A stretch of DNA of 64,000 nucleotides from Rapana venosa (GCA_028751875.1 CM054153.1:27297052-27361051), one strand, 5' to 3'. Counted from the stretch's first letter, positions 45,576 through 56,915 are shown. Numbers and translations: made by a program. The notes: generated from the letters alone by a model not told the origin.

Positions 45576-46869
45576 TGCCTGTGTGTGCTGCTCTCTGCAA
45601 ATGACCTTCGTGGGAGGATTAAAGTATTTTCGTCTTGAAGACTCTTGAAAGAAGACGGTAGCAGAAGACAGTGGGCAAGGAGAGGATGGGAAGAGAACCA
45701 GACAGAGAAAGTACACCACAACCACAAACTATCCAATCCTGTAAATCCCCCTACACCACCACCACCTAAAGAACGAGGGCAACGACAGAGGGGATTGATC
45801 AAAGAGCCCCATTCCTTTCCAGCTTTAGACACTACTGTAAAAAGCCCCCTCTGAGACTTTCTGACCACGTCCTCCAGGCTACTGACTCCTCCTGTGGTCC
45901 ATTTTGAGCCACGATAAACTATGTACATGGTCGGTCCCCACGAAGCATAAAACTCTGATGGCTGGTTCTACGGGGAGCAATGCGGAGGAGGAGCGCTGGA
46001 TGTTCCATTTTCGATCTTCCAGTTTGATAGACACGTCTGACTACTGAATGAAGGATTCACAAGGGGTTCTAGTGACGTCTGTCTTGAGAAAAGCCACCAG
46101 CACATTCATTGTTCTAGGTGAGTTTTCAGTCACAAGAACAGAAAGGGGGTGAATTTTTAACAACCATCTTCTTCAGAGTGATTACCAAAGGGTTTTTTCC
46201 CCGCTCCAATGATTTAAGAACTTTCACAAATCAGTTCATTAGAGACACAAACAAAACTTTGGCTATCTTGTCAATGCCTTTGCTCTGTTGAAGTCTGTGT
46301 GCTCATGAGGTTTTGTTAAAACTTCAAATGTTTGAGAAGAAAACAAAATCCTCCCTACAATTGTTATGATATTCATCTCAGAATTTCTCAACCAGATGTT
46401 TAGATGTTTTGGTTGGTTAGTGTATTAGTTCAACGGAGGTAAGTATTTCAAATCTAGTCCAATGCCTGGCTTTTTCCAAACTAATCCATCAGTCAGACCT
46501 TCAAAGATGGCCTGGATGTTCCTCTTTTTGTTGAGGTGATTACCCAAGGGCCTGTGTGTAGCACAAATCAAGCTTACAAACAAAACAAAACTTACAGCAG
46601 CAAGGGGATTTTCCAGCAGAATAATACCAGGAAAAACTTTCGTTGGTGTGACTCGATTTCACATAGCTGAAACCATTTGGACAGAAGGTATAGTCTTTGA
46701 TAAAACAAAAAGAACCCATCAAATTCAAAGAGTAAGAAAGAAAAAAAAGGTTGGTCTTTGAAAAAAACAACCCAGTACAATTCAATTATCAAGAAACGAA
46801 ATGGCTGCCGCTCTTAAAATGGGCAAATATTCCAATGAAAGGAACACTGAAAAAATAATGTTACAAGCT

Positions 46870-47031
46870 TAGGAAACGAATCAGCACATGAAAGACCTTT
46901 CTTAGGGTAGCTTATTCAATTCCTACAGCACGGACTGTATGTTTCAATTAGGAAACAAATCAGCAAATGACATACCTTTCTTAGCGTAGCTTATTCAATT
47001 CCTACAGCACGGGCTGGCTGTATGTTTCAAT
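46870..47031 (+). repeat. 79-bp tandem duplication
   Basis: TAGGAAACGAATCAGCACAT at 46870 and TAGGAAACAAATCAGCAAAT at 46949, each followed by CTTATTCAATTCCTACAGCA; the second copy has a 5-bp GGCTG expansion. Confidence 0.93.
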
Positions 47032-47399
47032 GGTTAACGAGAAAAACAAGATATAACAGAACACTTCAGCTAAAACTTGAATGCATTTTCAAGCAGAACG
47101 CTAAAATTGTGATGACACTGAAACAAAGTCAACAACTATCGATTTATGAAGGGGAAAAAAAACAACCGTTTCAATTCTGTTAATCTCTCTCTATGGCTCA
47201 GCGTGGTACAAGTTGCCCCACAGACACTGCCTGGAAAATTCATTGCCCTTCCCTAACCACTCCTCGAGGAGTTGAGGGAGGAGTCAGGCGTCCAATCTCT
47301 CTCCGAGGATTAGTGCTGTAAATGCATTCGAGACTGCAGTTCAATGCAAAGCAAACATTCTTCTGCTTCAGTGAAGACGCGTGGTTAACCAATGTAAAT

Positions 47400-47720
47400 C
47401 GCTGACATAAAATGTCTGGGTTTTATGTGGCTCTTTCGGGGTGTAATGCTGGCATTATCTTCTGTCCTCTGTCCACTGGGAAGAAGATGCCAGCTTTCCT
47501 TATTCCCGCTCATACATCCAATAATAACTACAGACTACGATTTGAAAAAAACCCCAAAACTAGGTGTGCTATCAAGGACCTGACGAATGTGGATAGCCGG
47601 GGTCCTAGCTGTTTTTACAACTTAAAGAAAAGTTGTTTTACAAGTAAACGCATGGCTACTTTCATTGATAGTTTAATGAACTTAGAAGATACTATTCTGA
47701 CTGAATTCCAATAATGCTTA
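47400..47720 (+). other. Unassigned 100-codon frame
   Basis: An open frame at 47412-47714 lies inside segmental block B. It has no repeat bias, but no domain or paralogous frame in block A that I can see. The A/T-rich tail and lack of splice or promoter context make chance likely; I do not call it a gene. Confidence 0.2.
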
Positions 47721-49867
47721 TGCCTTGATGAAGACCAAGGGTTAAACCACAACTGCTTTCTCTTCGCGTTTGAAGTAAATGTACATTTTTGCATACCTGA
47801 ACTCACTTGAAGACGCTGCATGCCAGTCAACAGAGAGCTAATAAGTAGCTGTACACCGAACTCATCCATTACAATGACTTGGCTCTGTGCTAAGTAACAA
47901 GATTTACTTAGGTGGTCGTGTACAACTGAATGTTAAAGGCAAGAGGAGGGAAAACAGCTGGCCTAACAACTACTTACCAGGAAGTTTGTAAATAGATAAA
48001 ACATTCCTGTTCCATCTCGTTAGCGCAACACTCACAGGGTCAGTGGAGTACTCTTCTTCTTCTTGCTGTCTGTCTGGTTTGTTTCTACAGGCAAGCCTGA
48101 CCTCGACAGCCGAGAGAAACGTTTAGCAAAACACCGAAGACTGATGTGCCCCGGACATGAGGAAAGGTGGAGGACATATGGGAAGAAACCCACCCGCTCT
48201 ACCCAACCTCTCCTGGTCCTTCCCTGCCCTTCCTCCCTCCCTTCCCTACACCACCATCAACAATAACAATAACCAAACCACCACAGAAAAGTGGGCACAA
48301 CCCGCAGGACCACAAATTTATCTTTTGTTGACGATGTCATCATTGATTTCCCAGAGCACAGATTTGTCTCCCATATAAACCGCTGGAAGCACATTTGGCA
48401 TCGGTGTCTCGATCGAACATACCTAAAAACACAGAGGGGGAAAAGGAAGAAAGGGGGGGGGGGAGGAGGAAATCAAATCAAAAACAAACAAGCAAAAACA
48501 AACAAAAAACAAAAAAGCAAAAAAAAACAAAAACAAATTCAAACAATTTGATTTCTTTTTGGCATCCCTCATGCCAACTCTATTAATTTTTTTCTGCTCT
48601 CGTTTCCAGTCTGTCTATATCTCTTTTTGTGTGGCTTCTTTCACTTCGCTTTGCCTCAAAGTGTTTTAAGTTTGTTTATTTACTTCTCAGTTTATATTAT
48701 GACATTTGTTCACTTGCTGTCAAGTTTGTGCTTACCAGTGCTGTTTCATTGCCGGTTGATCACCTGGGGCATTGTGTATGTCTAGTACAGAAATCAAATG
48801 TGTATAAGGCTTTGAGCTTTATGGGTACACTTAAAACCTTTATGAGATTAATCGTAGATTTAGTTATACTTAAGTGTATTTAACTTGTAATGCAATGAAT
48901 TTCTTAAGTAAACATTGTGCTGCTTCTCAAATAACTCAGCTAACTGAAGCATTTACCTTACTCCGATAGTCATAGCTAGTGTTTTAACAGAAGCAAAGCC
49001 TACACTACCACGATTTGTTCACCTACAACAGTCTTTGTTTAACGAGCTAACAGAAGGAACTTTGTTTGTCTAAAGTCACATTTTGTTTTGCATTCACAGA
49101 TAGCATGTAAACCTCAGACGATGCTGACAAACAAACGTATGCAATGCACATGGTTTTGTTTATATCTCCAACTATTGCAATGTTATAAATAACACCATCT
49201 GAATCCATGAGCCACCAGCAATGCTCCTTTTCTTCCACATGTCTTGAGAGGTAACTGTAACAACAAAACATGTGAGGCAGATAATAAACTACAGACCGAA
49301 ATATGTACCTGATTTACAGTAGCCAAACTTTCCGTCTCAAGAGTTAAAGAAAACACTTTTTTCCACAGACCCATTCCTTTTCTAGAATTGACTTTTCACA
49401 GGTCGTTTTGAGAGACCATTCCACCGTGGAATTTCTTTTAACTTTTTATTCCTTGGGTGCTTTCTTTTCCACGTCACTAACAAAATAGAACTGCCTCGAA
49501 CATTTGTTATACATTAGCTTGGTGAAGTACTACCATAAAGAAAATCTCAGCGAAAGATTGATTACCATGCACTCTAACAAGGTCCACATTCTAACAAGGT
49601 CCATCTCCATAAAAGAAGAGCAAGAAGGTAACTCAGGATGCACAATGAAGAATGATTGATAACGTGGATCACTTGCTGTGGATGGAGACCATTCCATAAA
49701 CATTTCATCGTCTGGTCAGATGAACAATTGAAGAAATTCCGTCCCCGTAACAGAATAAATAACATAGTGGCAGGTTCAATGTCAGTCATTTTGTCCAAGA
49801 ATAACCAGACCTATCGTCTAATAGAAGTCCTATGCAATGGCTTAATGGGTACGTTCCTTAGCAAGAG

Positions 49868-50231
49868 ATCCAAGGTTCACCACTGGTGAGATGTTTGCGT
49901 ATGGGGCCATTTTCCCCCCACCATTTTAAGGTAGCCACATTCCGACTACGGGGATGAATGTCTAAACACACCAGTGTGCATTCATCTTAAAAAATATATA
50001 TTTTGTCATCCGTTTTTACCATCACGTCCTACTCCTCTATTATGCAAGACACAAGGCCTATTGGGCTTGTTAAAAACATATAATTCTTAAATACATCTGT
50101 GAGCAAATGATTTTTTTTTAGTTTACATTTTTCGTTCGTTAGCAATAGCTCCGAGGTTCACTAATAAAGAGATTTTGCCTATACTATCGTTTTGGCCCAC
50201 CATCAAGGTAGCCACATTCCGAGTTCGGGGA
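49868..50231 (-). mobile_element. Two adjacent SINE tail-b copies, inverted
   Basis: 49868-50045 carries tail b (ATCCAAGGTTCACCACTGGT... AAGGTAGCCACATTCCGACT) plus the start of the S1 body (GTCATCCGTTTTTACCATCA). 50138-50231 carries tail b again (AGCTCCGAGGTTCACTAATA... AAGGTAGCCACATTCCGAGT). Confidence 0.8.
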
Positions 50232-51020
50232 TTTTGGCTCACAATTATGAAGTATCAATAAGACAAGACAAGTCAAATCGGATGACCCTGTCAGTTCGCA
50301 CTCAATCTCTGTTTGGGCCCAACCAAATCTTCCTTTCCCCCATTCTGCAAAACTTTCCGTTAGCCACAGGCAAATGAGAACACGCCCAAGTTTGTAACTT
50401 CCCGAGTAAGCCATGAGGCGATTCGTTCTTCAAAAGGAGCAAGACTTTCGCAATTTCTCAATAAAAAGGGCGGTGGTGGCATCGGTGTTCACAATTCACT
50501 TCCAAGAGGTTACCTAACAACTCACGCTTTGTAAACTTACGTGAGGTGACCCAAGTCACCTAACTATCAATGGGTACCAGCTTTCTTCAAAGAGAGGGAT
50601 GGTAAATCAACGAGTGAGAGAAACTGTGCCACGGTCATGATGCATACCCCAAAGAACCTCACCTCACACATGGACACTTCTCTTCCTCCTGTGCCTTGGG
50701 TTGCTTCAAGACTTGTCGGAATCTAATGCTGAGCTATGTGGTCGAACAGATTACAAACGAAGACTCTCCATTCGTCTTATTCAAAAGAGGTTGAGTCGGT
50801 GCACACTCAGATGCAAGATGCACACACATTTGCAAACAAGCTTGATTTTACTAGATACGGACAAGACGCCAGAAGGGTAAACAGTAATTCAGGCGATTGG
50901 TTATAGTGAGCAGTTCAGTAGAAGAAGTAAAGGAAACAAGTATACATCATTTTTATTACCCAACATAAAACTATGCCATTGCATGTCAATGGTATTTTTC
51001 ATCGAAGTCTCTCAAGGAAT
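50232..51020. other. Stretch with no recognised gene
   Basis: Unique-looking sequence with frames no longer than about 75 codons and no recognised motif. Confidence 0.5.
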
Positions 51021-51138
51021 GATAATAAATGAATAATAATGACGATAAGAACAGCAGCAATACGACTACTGCCACCACTACTACTAAAATTAATGATGAC
51101 GATGATTATAGTAATACTACTAATAACAACAACTATGA

Positions 51139-51182
51139 TAATGACAATTGTATACATATATATATCTATATCTATATATATG
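51139..51182. repeat. TATATATC/TATA tract
   Basis: AT repeats with C interruptions after an AAC/AAT trinucleotide-rich lead. Confidence 0.9.
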
Positions 51183-51286
51183 GTTTTTCAGTGCCAAATA
51201 TGGACGAGCGTGTGAGCAAGCAAGCACGCATACGCGCACGCAAAGAGAAATGGGAAGAGTGTAGTGAAAATGCGTGGGTGCATGCT

Positions 51287-51306
51287 CGCGCGCGCGCGCG
51301 CGCGCG

Positions 51307-51378
<72 letters not shown>
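51287..51378. repeat. Compound (CG)n(CA)n(TA)n tract
   Basis: A CG block, a CA block and a TA block follow one another without spacer: about 90 bp of nearly uninterrupted alternating purine-pyrimidine. Confidence 0.96.
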
Positions 51379-51380
<2 letters not shown>

Positions 51381-51936
51381 GCACACACCTTGCGGACAAA
51401 CTGATTACTGTAGTAATACTGCTGAATTCCATTCGATAATTAGAACTTTAATGTGCAAAGCTATCAAAATCATCATTCTCCTATCTGCAGTACCTACCCA
51501 TTCTATTTTCACGAACCATACCACAGCGGTCCTTTCAAAGTCTACATTCACAAAACGTAGTTTTATCAAAAATGTTTCCCTGACCTATAATCTCTCATGG
51601 ATGATTTTATAATCTGCTCATGGTATTTGTTGGGAGTTGTTTTGTTTTGTTTGTTTATTTAGGGCGGGGTGGGTTGATGTTTTTTGTTGTTGTTTTTTTT
51701 TGGGGGGAGGGGGGGGGCTGTAACACACCTAACTTATTAATCTACTGATAACAGATCCCTAGTTTTACAATATTTTGCGGCTATATTTATGTATGCATGG
51801 ACTTAGCTTTTTGTTGTGTTTTCTTTGTTCAATTACTTTGTTTACTTTTTGTTACTTATCCATTTACCAAGTCAAGTCAAAATCACTTTAATCATCCCAG
51901 GAAGGGCAATTACAAATTCCACTTATTTGTGTTTTT

Positions 51937-52008
51937 GTCGATGCACACTGGTGTCATGTTTAGACACCACTCCCGAAGCTGGAATGCGGCTACCTGGGTA
52001 TGTTGGGG
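51937..52008 (+). mobile_element. SINE tail-b fragment
   Basis: CGATGCACACTGGTGTCATG then TTTAGACACCACTCCCGAAG and TGGAATGCGGCTACC, truncated on both sides. Confidence 0.8.
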
Positions 52009-52205
52009 AGGGGCTGATAGGGAAGCTTGTGAAGACTAATTGAATCGCGGCATACAGTCAGCATCATAGCATTTACCTCCCCCACTCAGCCCAATACTTC
52101 AATGTATTGCTTAACCCTTTTACTGCCAGCCCTTCTGCTTTGAAGAAATCCCCAGAGTCAGCCTTTTTTGTGTGCACAAAAACGTGTTTTATACCAGTGT
52201 TAAAG

Positions 52206-52607
52206 AGGGCGTGGGGATAGCATAGTGGTTAGAGCATTGCGCTCATGATCTGACGATCTGGATCGAACCATCACAGAGACACTCGTTCGAGATAATTTTT
52301 TTGATCCCGGAGTTAACATAAGTACTGACGCCTCGGCCGAAAGTCCTTAGGATGAGACTATAAATAAATATCCCGTATGCGAACGTATGCAGGGTACTTG
52401 CACACACGACCTGCTCCACCTTTCAAAAGAGTAGGCCACTTCATGTCAGTAGGAATGAAAGACAACAACAACAACAAACCAACCCATGCACACAGGTGTG
52501 GTGTTTAGACATCATACCCGAAGTCGGAATGCAGCTACCTTAATGGTGGGCAAAAACGGTCGCATACACAAAATCTCTCCACTGGTGAACCCCGGAGCTC
52601 TAACGGA
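52206..52607 (+). mobile_element. Full-length S1 SINE with tail b
   Basis: Head with box A TAGCATAGTGGTTAGAGCAT and a degraded box B (TGGATCGAACC), body (AGTCCTTAGGATGAGACTAT, CGTATGCGAACGTATGCAGG), a (CAA)n linker, then tail b (GGTGTGGTGTTTAGACATCA... ATGGTGGGCAAAAACGGTCG... CACTGGTGAACCCCGGAGCT). This is the clearest tail-b reference copy. Confidence 0.88.
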
Positions 52608-52788
52608 GGGGAAAAAACAACCCAACATACAAACAAAACAAAAACAATGTCTTGAAAAATCATGACAACTGAAGAAGACAATGCTCATGAATGGCAAACA
52701 GCGATCCATCACGCACCAAGTATTCCATCCCTGGCCAACGGTGTCACTGGCGTCTTTTTAATCTCCTCAAACACGAGCTAAGAGAATC

Positions 52789-52863
52789 GTGATGTCATCC
52801 GAGTATGTCATACTTCTGCGACGTCAGAGGCCAGCTTTTGATGTCATAGAAGTGTGACGTCCG
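52789..52863. promoter_or_regulatory. Cluster of CRE-like half sites with an imperfect palindrome
   Basis: TGACGT/TGATGTCA-type words occur five times in 75 bp (GATGTCATCC, TATGTCATAC, CGACGTCAGA, GATGTCATAG, TGTGACGTCC). ACTTCTGCGACGTCA (52812) and TGATGTCATAGAAGT (52839) form a quasi-palindrome. Regulatory use is only a suggestion; no gene start is visible close by. Confidence 0.3.
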
Positions 52864-52929
52864 CTTTACAAGGATTAGAACGGAAAAAGAAGAAATGGAG
52901 AATGTATTCGGGGAGAGCCGCGAGGACAG

Positions 52930-53012
52930 TAGTAAAATCCAATCCAGTCCAATTCAATCCAATCCAAACCAATCTTGTTGATTGTAGTTCTACCCACCAC
53001 AGAGGCCATAGA
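52930..53012 (-). repeat. Dispersed element with (GGATT)n-like tail, second copy
   Basis: AATCCAATCCAGTCCAATTC then TTGTTGATTGTAGTTCTACC and CCACCACAGAGGCCATAG parallels 38945-39000. Confidence 0.6.
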
Positions 53013-53239
53013 AGAAGAATAAGATGTCCCAAAACTGGTAATGCAAAACAATGCAAAACCCCTTTCTAAGCCGTGCTACATCACCATCAATAAAATAGAT
53101 ATATATCTCCATCCCCCGAGAAAGCCTTTATCAAAAGAAAGGAGAACGAAGTGAGTGCAACTAGCACCTAGAAACAGAGCAGCAAATCTGCTGGGTAAGA
53201 AGAAAGAAGACTAGGGATTCATCATCAGTTTTAACACCA

Positions 53240-53315
53240 TGTGTGTGTGTGTGTGTGTATGTGTGTGTGTATGCGTGCGTGTGTGTGTATGTATGCGTGC
53301 GTGCGTGCGTGCAGT
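53240..53315. repeat. TG/CG microsatellite
   Basis: About 75 bp of TG with TATG and GCGTGCG units. Confidence 0.95.
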
Positions 53316-53751
53316 ATGGTGGGCATTTTTTTAATCCTTCTTATTTATTTTTCTGCTTTTTTATGTTGATTACTTTGTCCTGGGTGCTGGTTTAAAAGAC
53401 CATTCCTTCTGCCATTAATCTTTTAACATACCACAGTTTTGTCTTGTGCTTACGGTATTTTTATTAGTTTCTATTCACATTCAAGAGTTGGTGAAATGGC
53501 TCTCTCCTCAAGTCCAGGTTTTCACGCTTCTTATTGTAAAAATCATATTCACAGAAAGTCTTGCAACGTAGGTAACTATTAAAAGCTGATTTGCAAGTGA
53601 AATCGTTTAATTTGTTTGCCACCAGCCAACAATATCTGCCTTTCGCATACGTATTTGTATGAACACATACTGTATTTTTTTACGGCAGGTTATTCTGCTG
53701 AAGATTTCTCTTTCTAAACCAACAACAAACACCCACCCCTTGAGCGTGTAT

Positions 53752-54948
53752 AATTGACCATTTTGTAGTAATATAAAAAACTGACCGTCTTGAAGTAATT
53801 TGACTGACAATCTTGTAGGAAAAGAAATAACTGACCACATGTAGTAAGTTGAGTGACAATCTTGTAGGAAAAGGAATAACTGACCATCTGTAGTAAGTTG
53901 AGTGACCAGATTGTCGTAACATGAGTAGCTGACCATCTTGTAGTCATGTGAATAACTGACCATCTTGTAGTAACATGACTGACTGACAAACTTGTAATAA
54001 ATAAATGACCATCTTGTAATAATATAAATGACCAGCCTGTAACGATATGAATAGCTGACCATTTTGTAATGATAGGAATAACTGACCATCTTGCAGCACT
54101 ATAACAAACTATCTTGCAGCAATATAACCAACCACCTCGCAGCAATATAACTGACCATCTCGCAGCAATATAACCAACCACCTCGCAGCAATATAACTGA
54201 CCATCTCGCAGCAATATAACCAACCATCTCGCAGCAATATAACCGACCATCTCGCAGCAATATAACCGACCATCCTGTTCAGCAATATGACTGACCATCT
54301 CACAGCAATATAAATGACCCATCTCTCAGCAATATAACCGACCATCTCCCAGCAATATAACCGACCATCCTGTTCAGCAATATGACTGACCATCTCGCAG
54401 CAATATAAATGACCCATCTCGCAGCAATATAACCGACCATCTCCCAGCAATATAACCGACCGTCCTGTTCAGCAATATGACTGACCATCTCGCAGAAATA
54501 TAACCGACCATCTCCCAGCAATATAACCGACCGTCCTGTTCAGCAATATAAATGACCCATCTCGCAGCAATATAACCGACCATCTCCCAGCAATATAACC
54601 GACCATCCTGTTCAGCAATATGACAGACCATCTCGCAGCAATATAAATGACCCATCTCGCAGAAATATAACCGACCATCTCCCAGCAACATAACCGACCA
54701 TCCTGTTCAGTAATATGACAGACCATCTCGCAGCAATATAAATGACCATCCTGTTCAGCAATATGACAGACAGTCTCGCAGCGCTATGACAGACCATCTC
54801 GCAGCAATATAAACGACCATCCTGTTCAGCAATATGACAGACAGTCTCGCAGCGCTATGACAGACCATCTCGCAGCAATATAAACGACCATCCTGTTCAG
54901 CAATAATTATAACCGACCATCTTGCAGCAAACTGACAGACCATCCTGT
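53752..54948. repeat. 23/24-bp minisatellite with higher-order structure
   Basis: About 50 copies of ACCGACCATCTCGCAGCAAT+ATA and variants. The left third is more diverged (CTTGTAGTAA variants) and the right part is homogenised. A CTGTTC-bearing variant unit recurs at 54275, 54370, 54465, 54536, 54608, 54703, 54751, 54822 and 54893, giving spacings of 95, 95, 71, 72, 95, 48, 71 and 71, i.e. 4, 4, 3, 3, 4, 2, 3 and 3 units. Long minus-strand frames (up to about 200 codons) are artefacts of a stop-free unit. Confidence 0.94.
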
Positions 54949-55016
54949 CTCATCTCCTGACAGTTAGGAGTTCTCGTGTCCACCGCCTCTCCGCCACGTC
55001 ACTTTTCTTCTTCTTA

Positions 55017-55066
55017 CTTCTTCTTCTTCTTCTTCTTCCTCTTCTTTTTCTTCTTCTTCTTCTTCG
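55017..55066. repeat. (CTT)n microsatellite
   Basis: Trinucleotide CTT repeats with C interruptions. Confidence 0.95.
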
Positions 55067-55385
55067 TCACTACCTCGCTCCATTGACAGGCGCTGCCATA
55101 GCATTAATTGTCCCGTCAACCGCAGAGGCCAGGCAAAGGTTTACTAAGAACTAAAAAAAAACCCAACTTTTTATGAGTTATATTCCGTAATGTCCATTTA
55201 AACCAAAAAATAATAAAAACTGTGCATTATGTCCTTATTTTATTTGACCCTTTAAGACGACAAAAAAACACCTTTTTTTTAGGGGTGAGGGGAATAGACG
55301 CCAAAAGAAATGCCGTAAAAGATTGATAAGCAGAAGAGGGGAGAGGAAACAACAAAAAACCCCAACAAAAACAACAAACCGAACC

Positions 55386-55645
55386 CCCCCCCCCCCCCCC
55401 CCCCCACAAAACAAAAAAAACACCCAAAAAACCAACAACAACAACAACCACACCCCAGCAAAACAAAAAGGTAACAAAATGATGATGAATACAAAAACAT
55501 AGAGTAGAAGGGAGAGAAAGAGAGAGGAGGGGAGAGGGAGGGAGGGAAAGAGAGAGGGGGGGGGGAGAGAAAGAGAGAGAGGGGGAGGGAGAAAGAGAGA
55601 GAGAGGGGTGGGTGGGAGAGGGGGGAAAAGAGAGGGAGTGAGAGT
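55386..55645. repeat. Poly(C), (CAA)n and GA/GGGA tracts
   Basis: About 20 C, CAACAA repeats, then from 55505 about 140 bp of purine-rich repeat. Confidence 0.94.
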
Positions 55646-55674
55646 GACAGACAGAGAACAATATATGAACAATA

Positions 55675-55680
55675 TTTATT
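55675..55680 (-). terminator. Poly(A) signal AATAAA for the intronless ORF
   Basis: AATAAA on the minus strand lies about 185 nt after the stop codon, inside TAGCAATAAATATTGTTCAT. Confidence 0.5.
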
Positions 55681-55861
55681 GCTATTTAGCAATCAAGCCA
55701 TATAGCGCTGCGGCGCGGCAACAAACGATATCGAACGCCACGCGATTACAGTGACATGGAAACCATGTCAGTAATGGTATGTACATCTAGATCTGATACA
55801 TTATTGTCCGTGTCTCAGTTTTCAAAACAGTCTTTCCTTTTCCAGTCTGCAGCCAGCGAAG

Positions 55862-56767
55862 TCAGCCCATGTAAAACCGGATCAGGTCCCGAAGAAGATG
55901 TAATTCCCGTTCAGCACGTGCCACTGTCTCTGCGTGTTGTGTGTTAGGACGCTGCTTCCCCTTACGAAGTCTGGCAAGCCTGACACGTTCTTCTGGCAAC
56001 ATGTTTCTGTCTTCTTGCTTGATATACCAGAACACACACTTAGATTCCTCGCCAGTATCTCCATTACAAGAATATTCTAGGGCGATGTCATCTGATTCAC
56101 ACATCAGAATAGTTTGATTGCCTGAATCTTGAACTACAACCTTTCGAAACTGTGTGTTTCTTTTTCTGTCTCGTAATCCACGCTGCACACGTTTGTCTGT
56201 CAGAGTGGACACATACTCTTTCACAATACCAGTATGAAAACCCTCAACTGTGCAGTCAACTGTTTGTTCTTCGTCCACATCAGACAACTCAGGAGGCACA
56301 CCGATCTTACTGTCTGTTGCTGGTTCACACGGCAAATCAAGTGAATCTAGTGTGGCTGGGACATTCACTGCACTGTCAACACACAGCTCTGTGTACACGC
56401 TGGCTTGTTTTGATTCTGCATCTACTCTCTCACGATGCAGGGAGTCACTGTCAGACAACACCGGCTCTTCCAAAACACTGTCCTTGTCACACTGACGACT
56501 TGCCTGTCTTTCTTGATGTTGTCTGCTTCTTTGAACGTCACGACGGATTTGGGAAGGGCACTTCTTGCGAAAATACTGAACTCGCGAATTACGGTTCAGC
56601 ACTGGGTCCGCCATTTCTGTTGATACTGACTTGTCAGCTGGCTTCAGTCGCAAGACGAAGACAACGCTGCCGCTCTCCCCCGCGACTTTCCAGCTCGATA
56701 GGACGTTGTCGATCAGCAGGGCGTTTAAAGTTGTTACTACAGTTGCTGGAAGGCCAGTAACTGACAT
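55862..56767 (-). CDS. Intronless hypothetical protein with KK-PSQ-RRD motif
   Basis: An uninterrupted frame of 301 codons from the Met at 56767 (an in-frame Met at 56812 would add 15 residues). The DNA around the ATG (CTTCAAAATGTCAGTT) has an A-rich context, so I prefer the inner start. Visible parts: an N-terminal globular segment with VLSSWKVAGESGSVVFVLRL; a basic motif FRKKCPSQIRRDVQRSRQHQ (about residues 65-85); a long acidic, Asp/Ser/Glu-rich central region; a second Arg/Lys-rich patch (RVQRGLRDRKRN); then a short Cys-containing domain (ILMCESDDIALEYSC... CVFWYI) and a C-terminal basic amphipathic helix. Proteins with a KSPSQxRRDxxR motif recur in multi-copy, intronless form in molluscs and other invertebrates (recollection, not searched). 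Function unknown. Balanced codon use and lack of internal stops argue for recent constraint or recent insertion. Confidence 0.6.
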   Translation of the reverse strand: MSVTGLPATVVTTLNALLIDNVLSSWKVAGESGSVVFVLRLKPADKSVSTEMADPVLNRNSRVQYFRKKCPSQIRRDVQRSRQHQERQASRQCDKDSVLEEPVLSDSDSLHRERVDAESKQASVYTELCVDSAVNVPATLDSLDLPCEPATDSKIGVPPELSDVDEEQTVDCTVEGFHTGIVKEYVSTLTDKRVQRGLRDRKRNTQFRKVVVQDSGNQTILMCESDDIALEYSCNGDTGEESKCVFWYIKQEDRNMLPEERVRLARLRKGKQRPNTQHAETVARAERELHLLRDLIRFYMG

Positions 56768-56888
56768 TTTGAAGCTTAAATGCAAAAATTTGCAGCAGCT
56801 TACTAACAGCACGCCCTTTCAGTTCTCCGACAGACAGAGAGAGAGAGAGAGTAAGAGATGACAGACAGACAGACATAGAGTGACTGGT

Positions 56889-56915
56889 AGGGGGGGGTGG
56901 GGGGGGGGGGGGGTA
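56889..56915. repeat. Poly(G) tract
   Basis: G-rich run with two T interruptions. Confidence 0.93.

Larger units (their letters stand above)
45780..49550 (+). repeat. Segmental duplication, block B (diverged)
   Basis: Partner of 41460-45310. The offset drifts between about 4.2 and 4.8 kb because of indels and insertions such as the 44.0-kb SINE and 42.4-kb repeat in block A and the 79-bp duplication in block B. Confidence 0.65.

Noticed and set aside
53607..54797. Several minus-strand open frames of 80-200 codons with repeated Tyr-Ile-Ala-Ala-Arg-Trp-type peptides
   Set aside because: They arise because the 23-bp minisatellite unit has no stop codon in any of the three frames. There is no start context or non-repeat coding sequence.
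53752..54948. CRISPR-like array
   Set aside because: Units are directly tandem without unique spacers and the genome is eukaryotic; it is a minisatellite.
56152..56760. 202-codon + strand frame opposite the intronless ORF
   Set aside because: It is the shadow of the minus-strand ORF. The minus frame has the longer, more balanced composition, an A-rich ATG context and a poly(A) signal.
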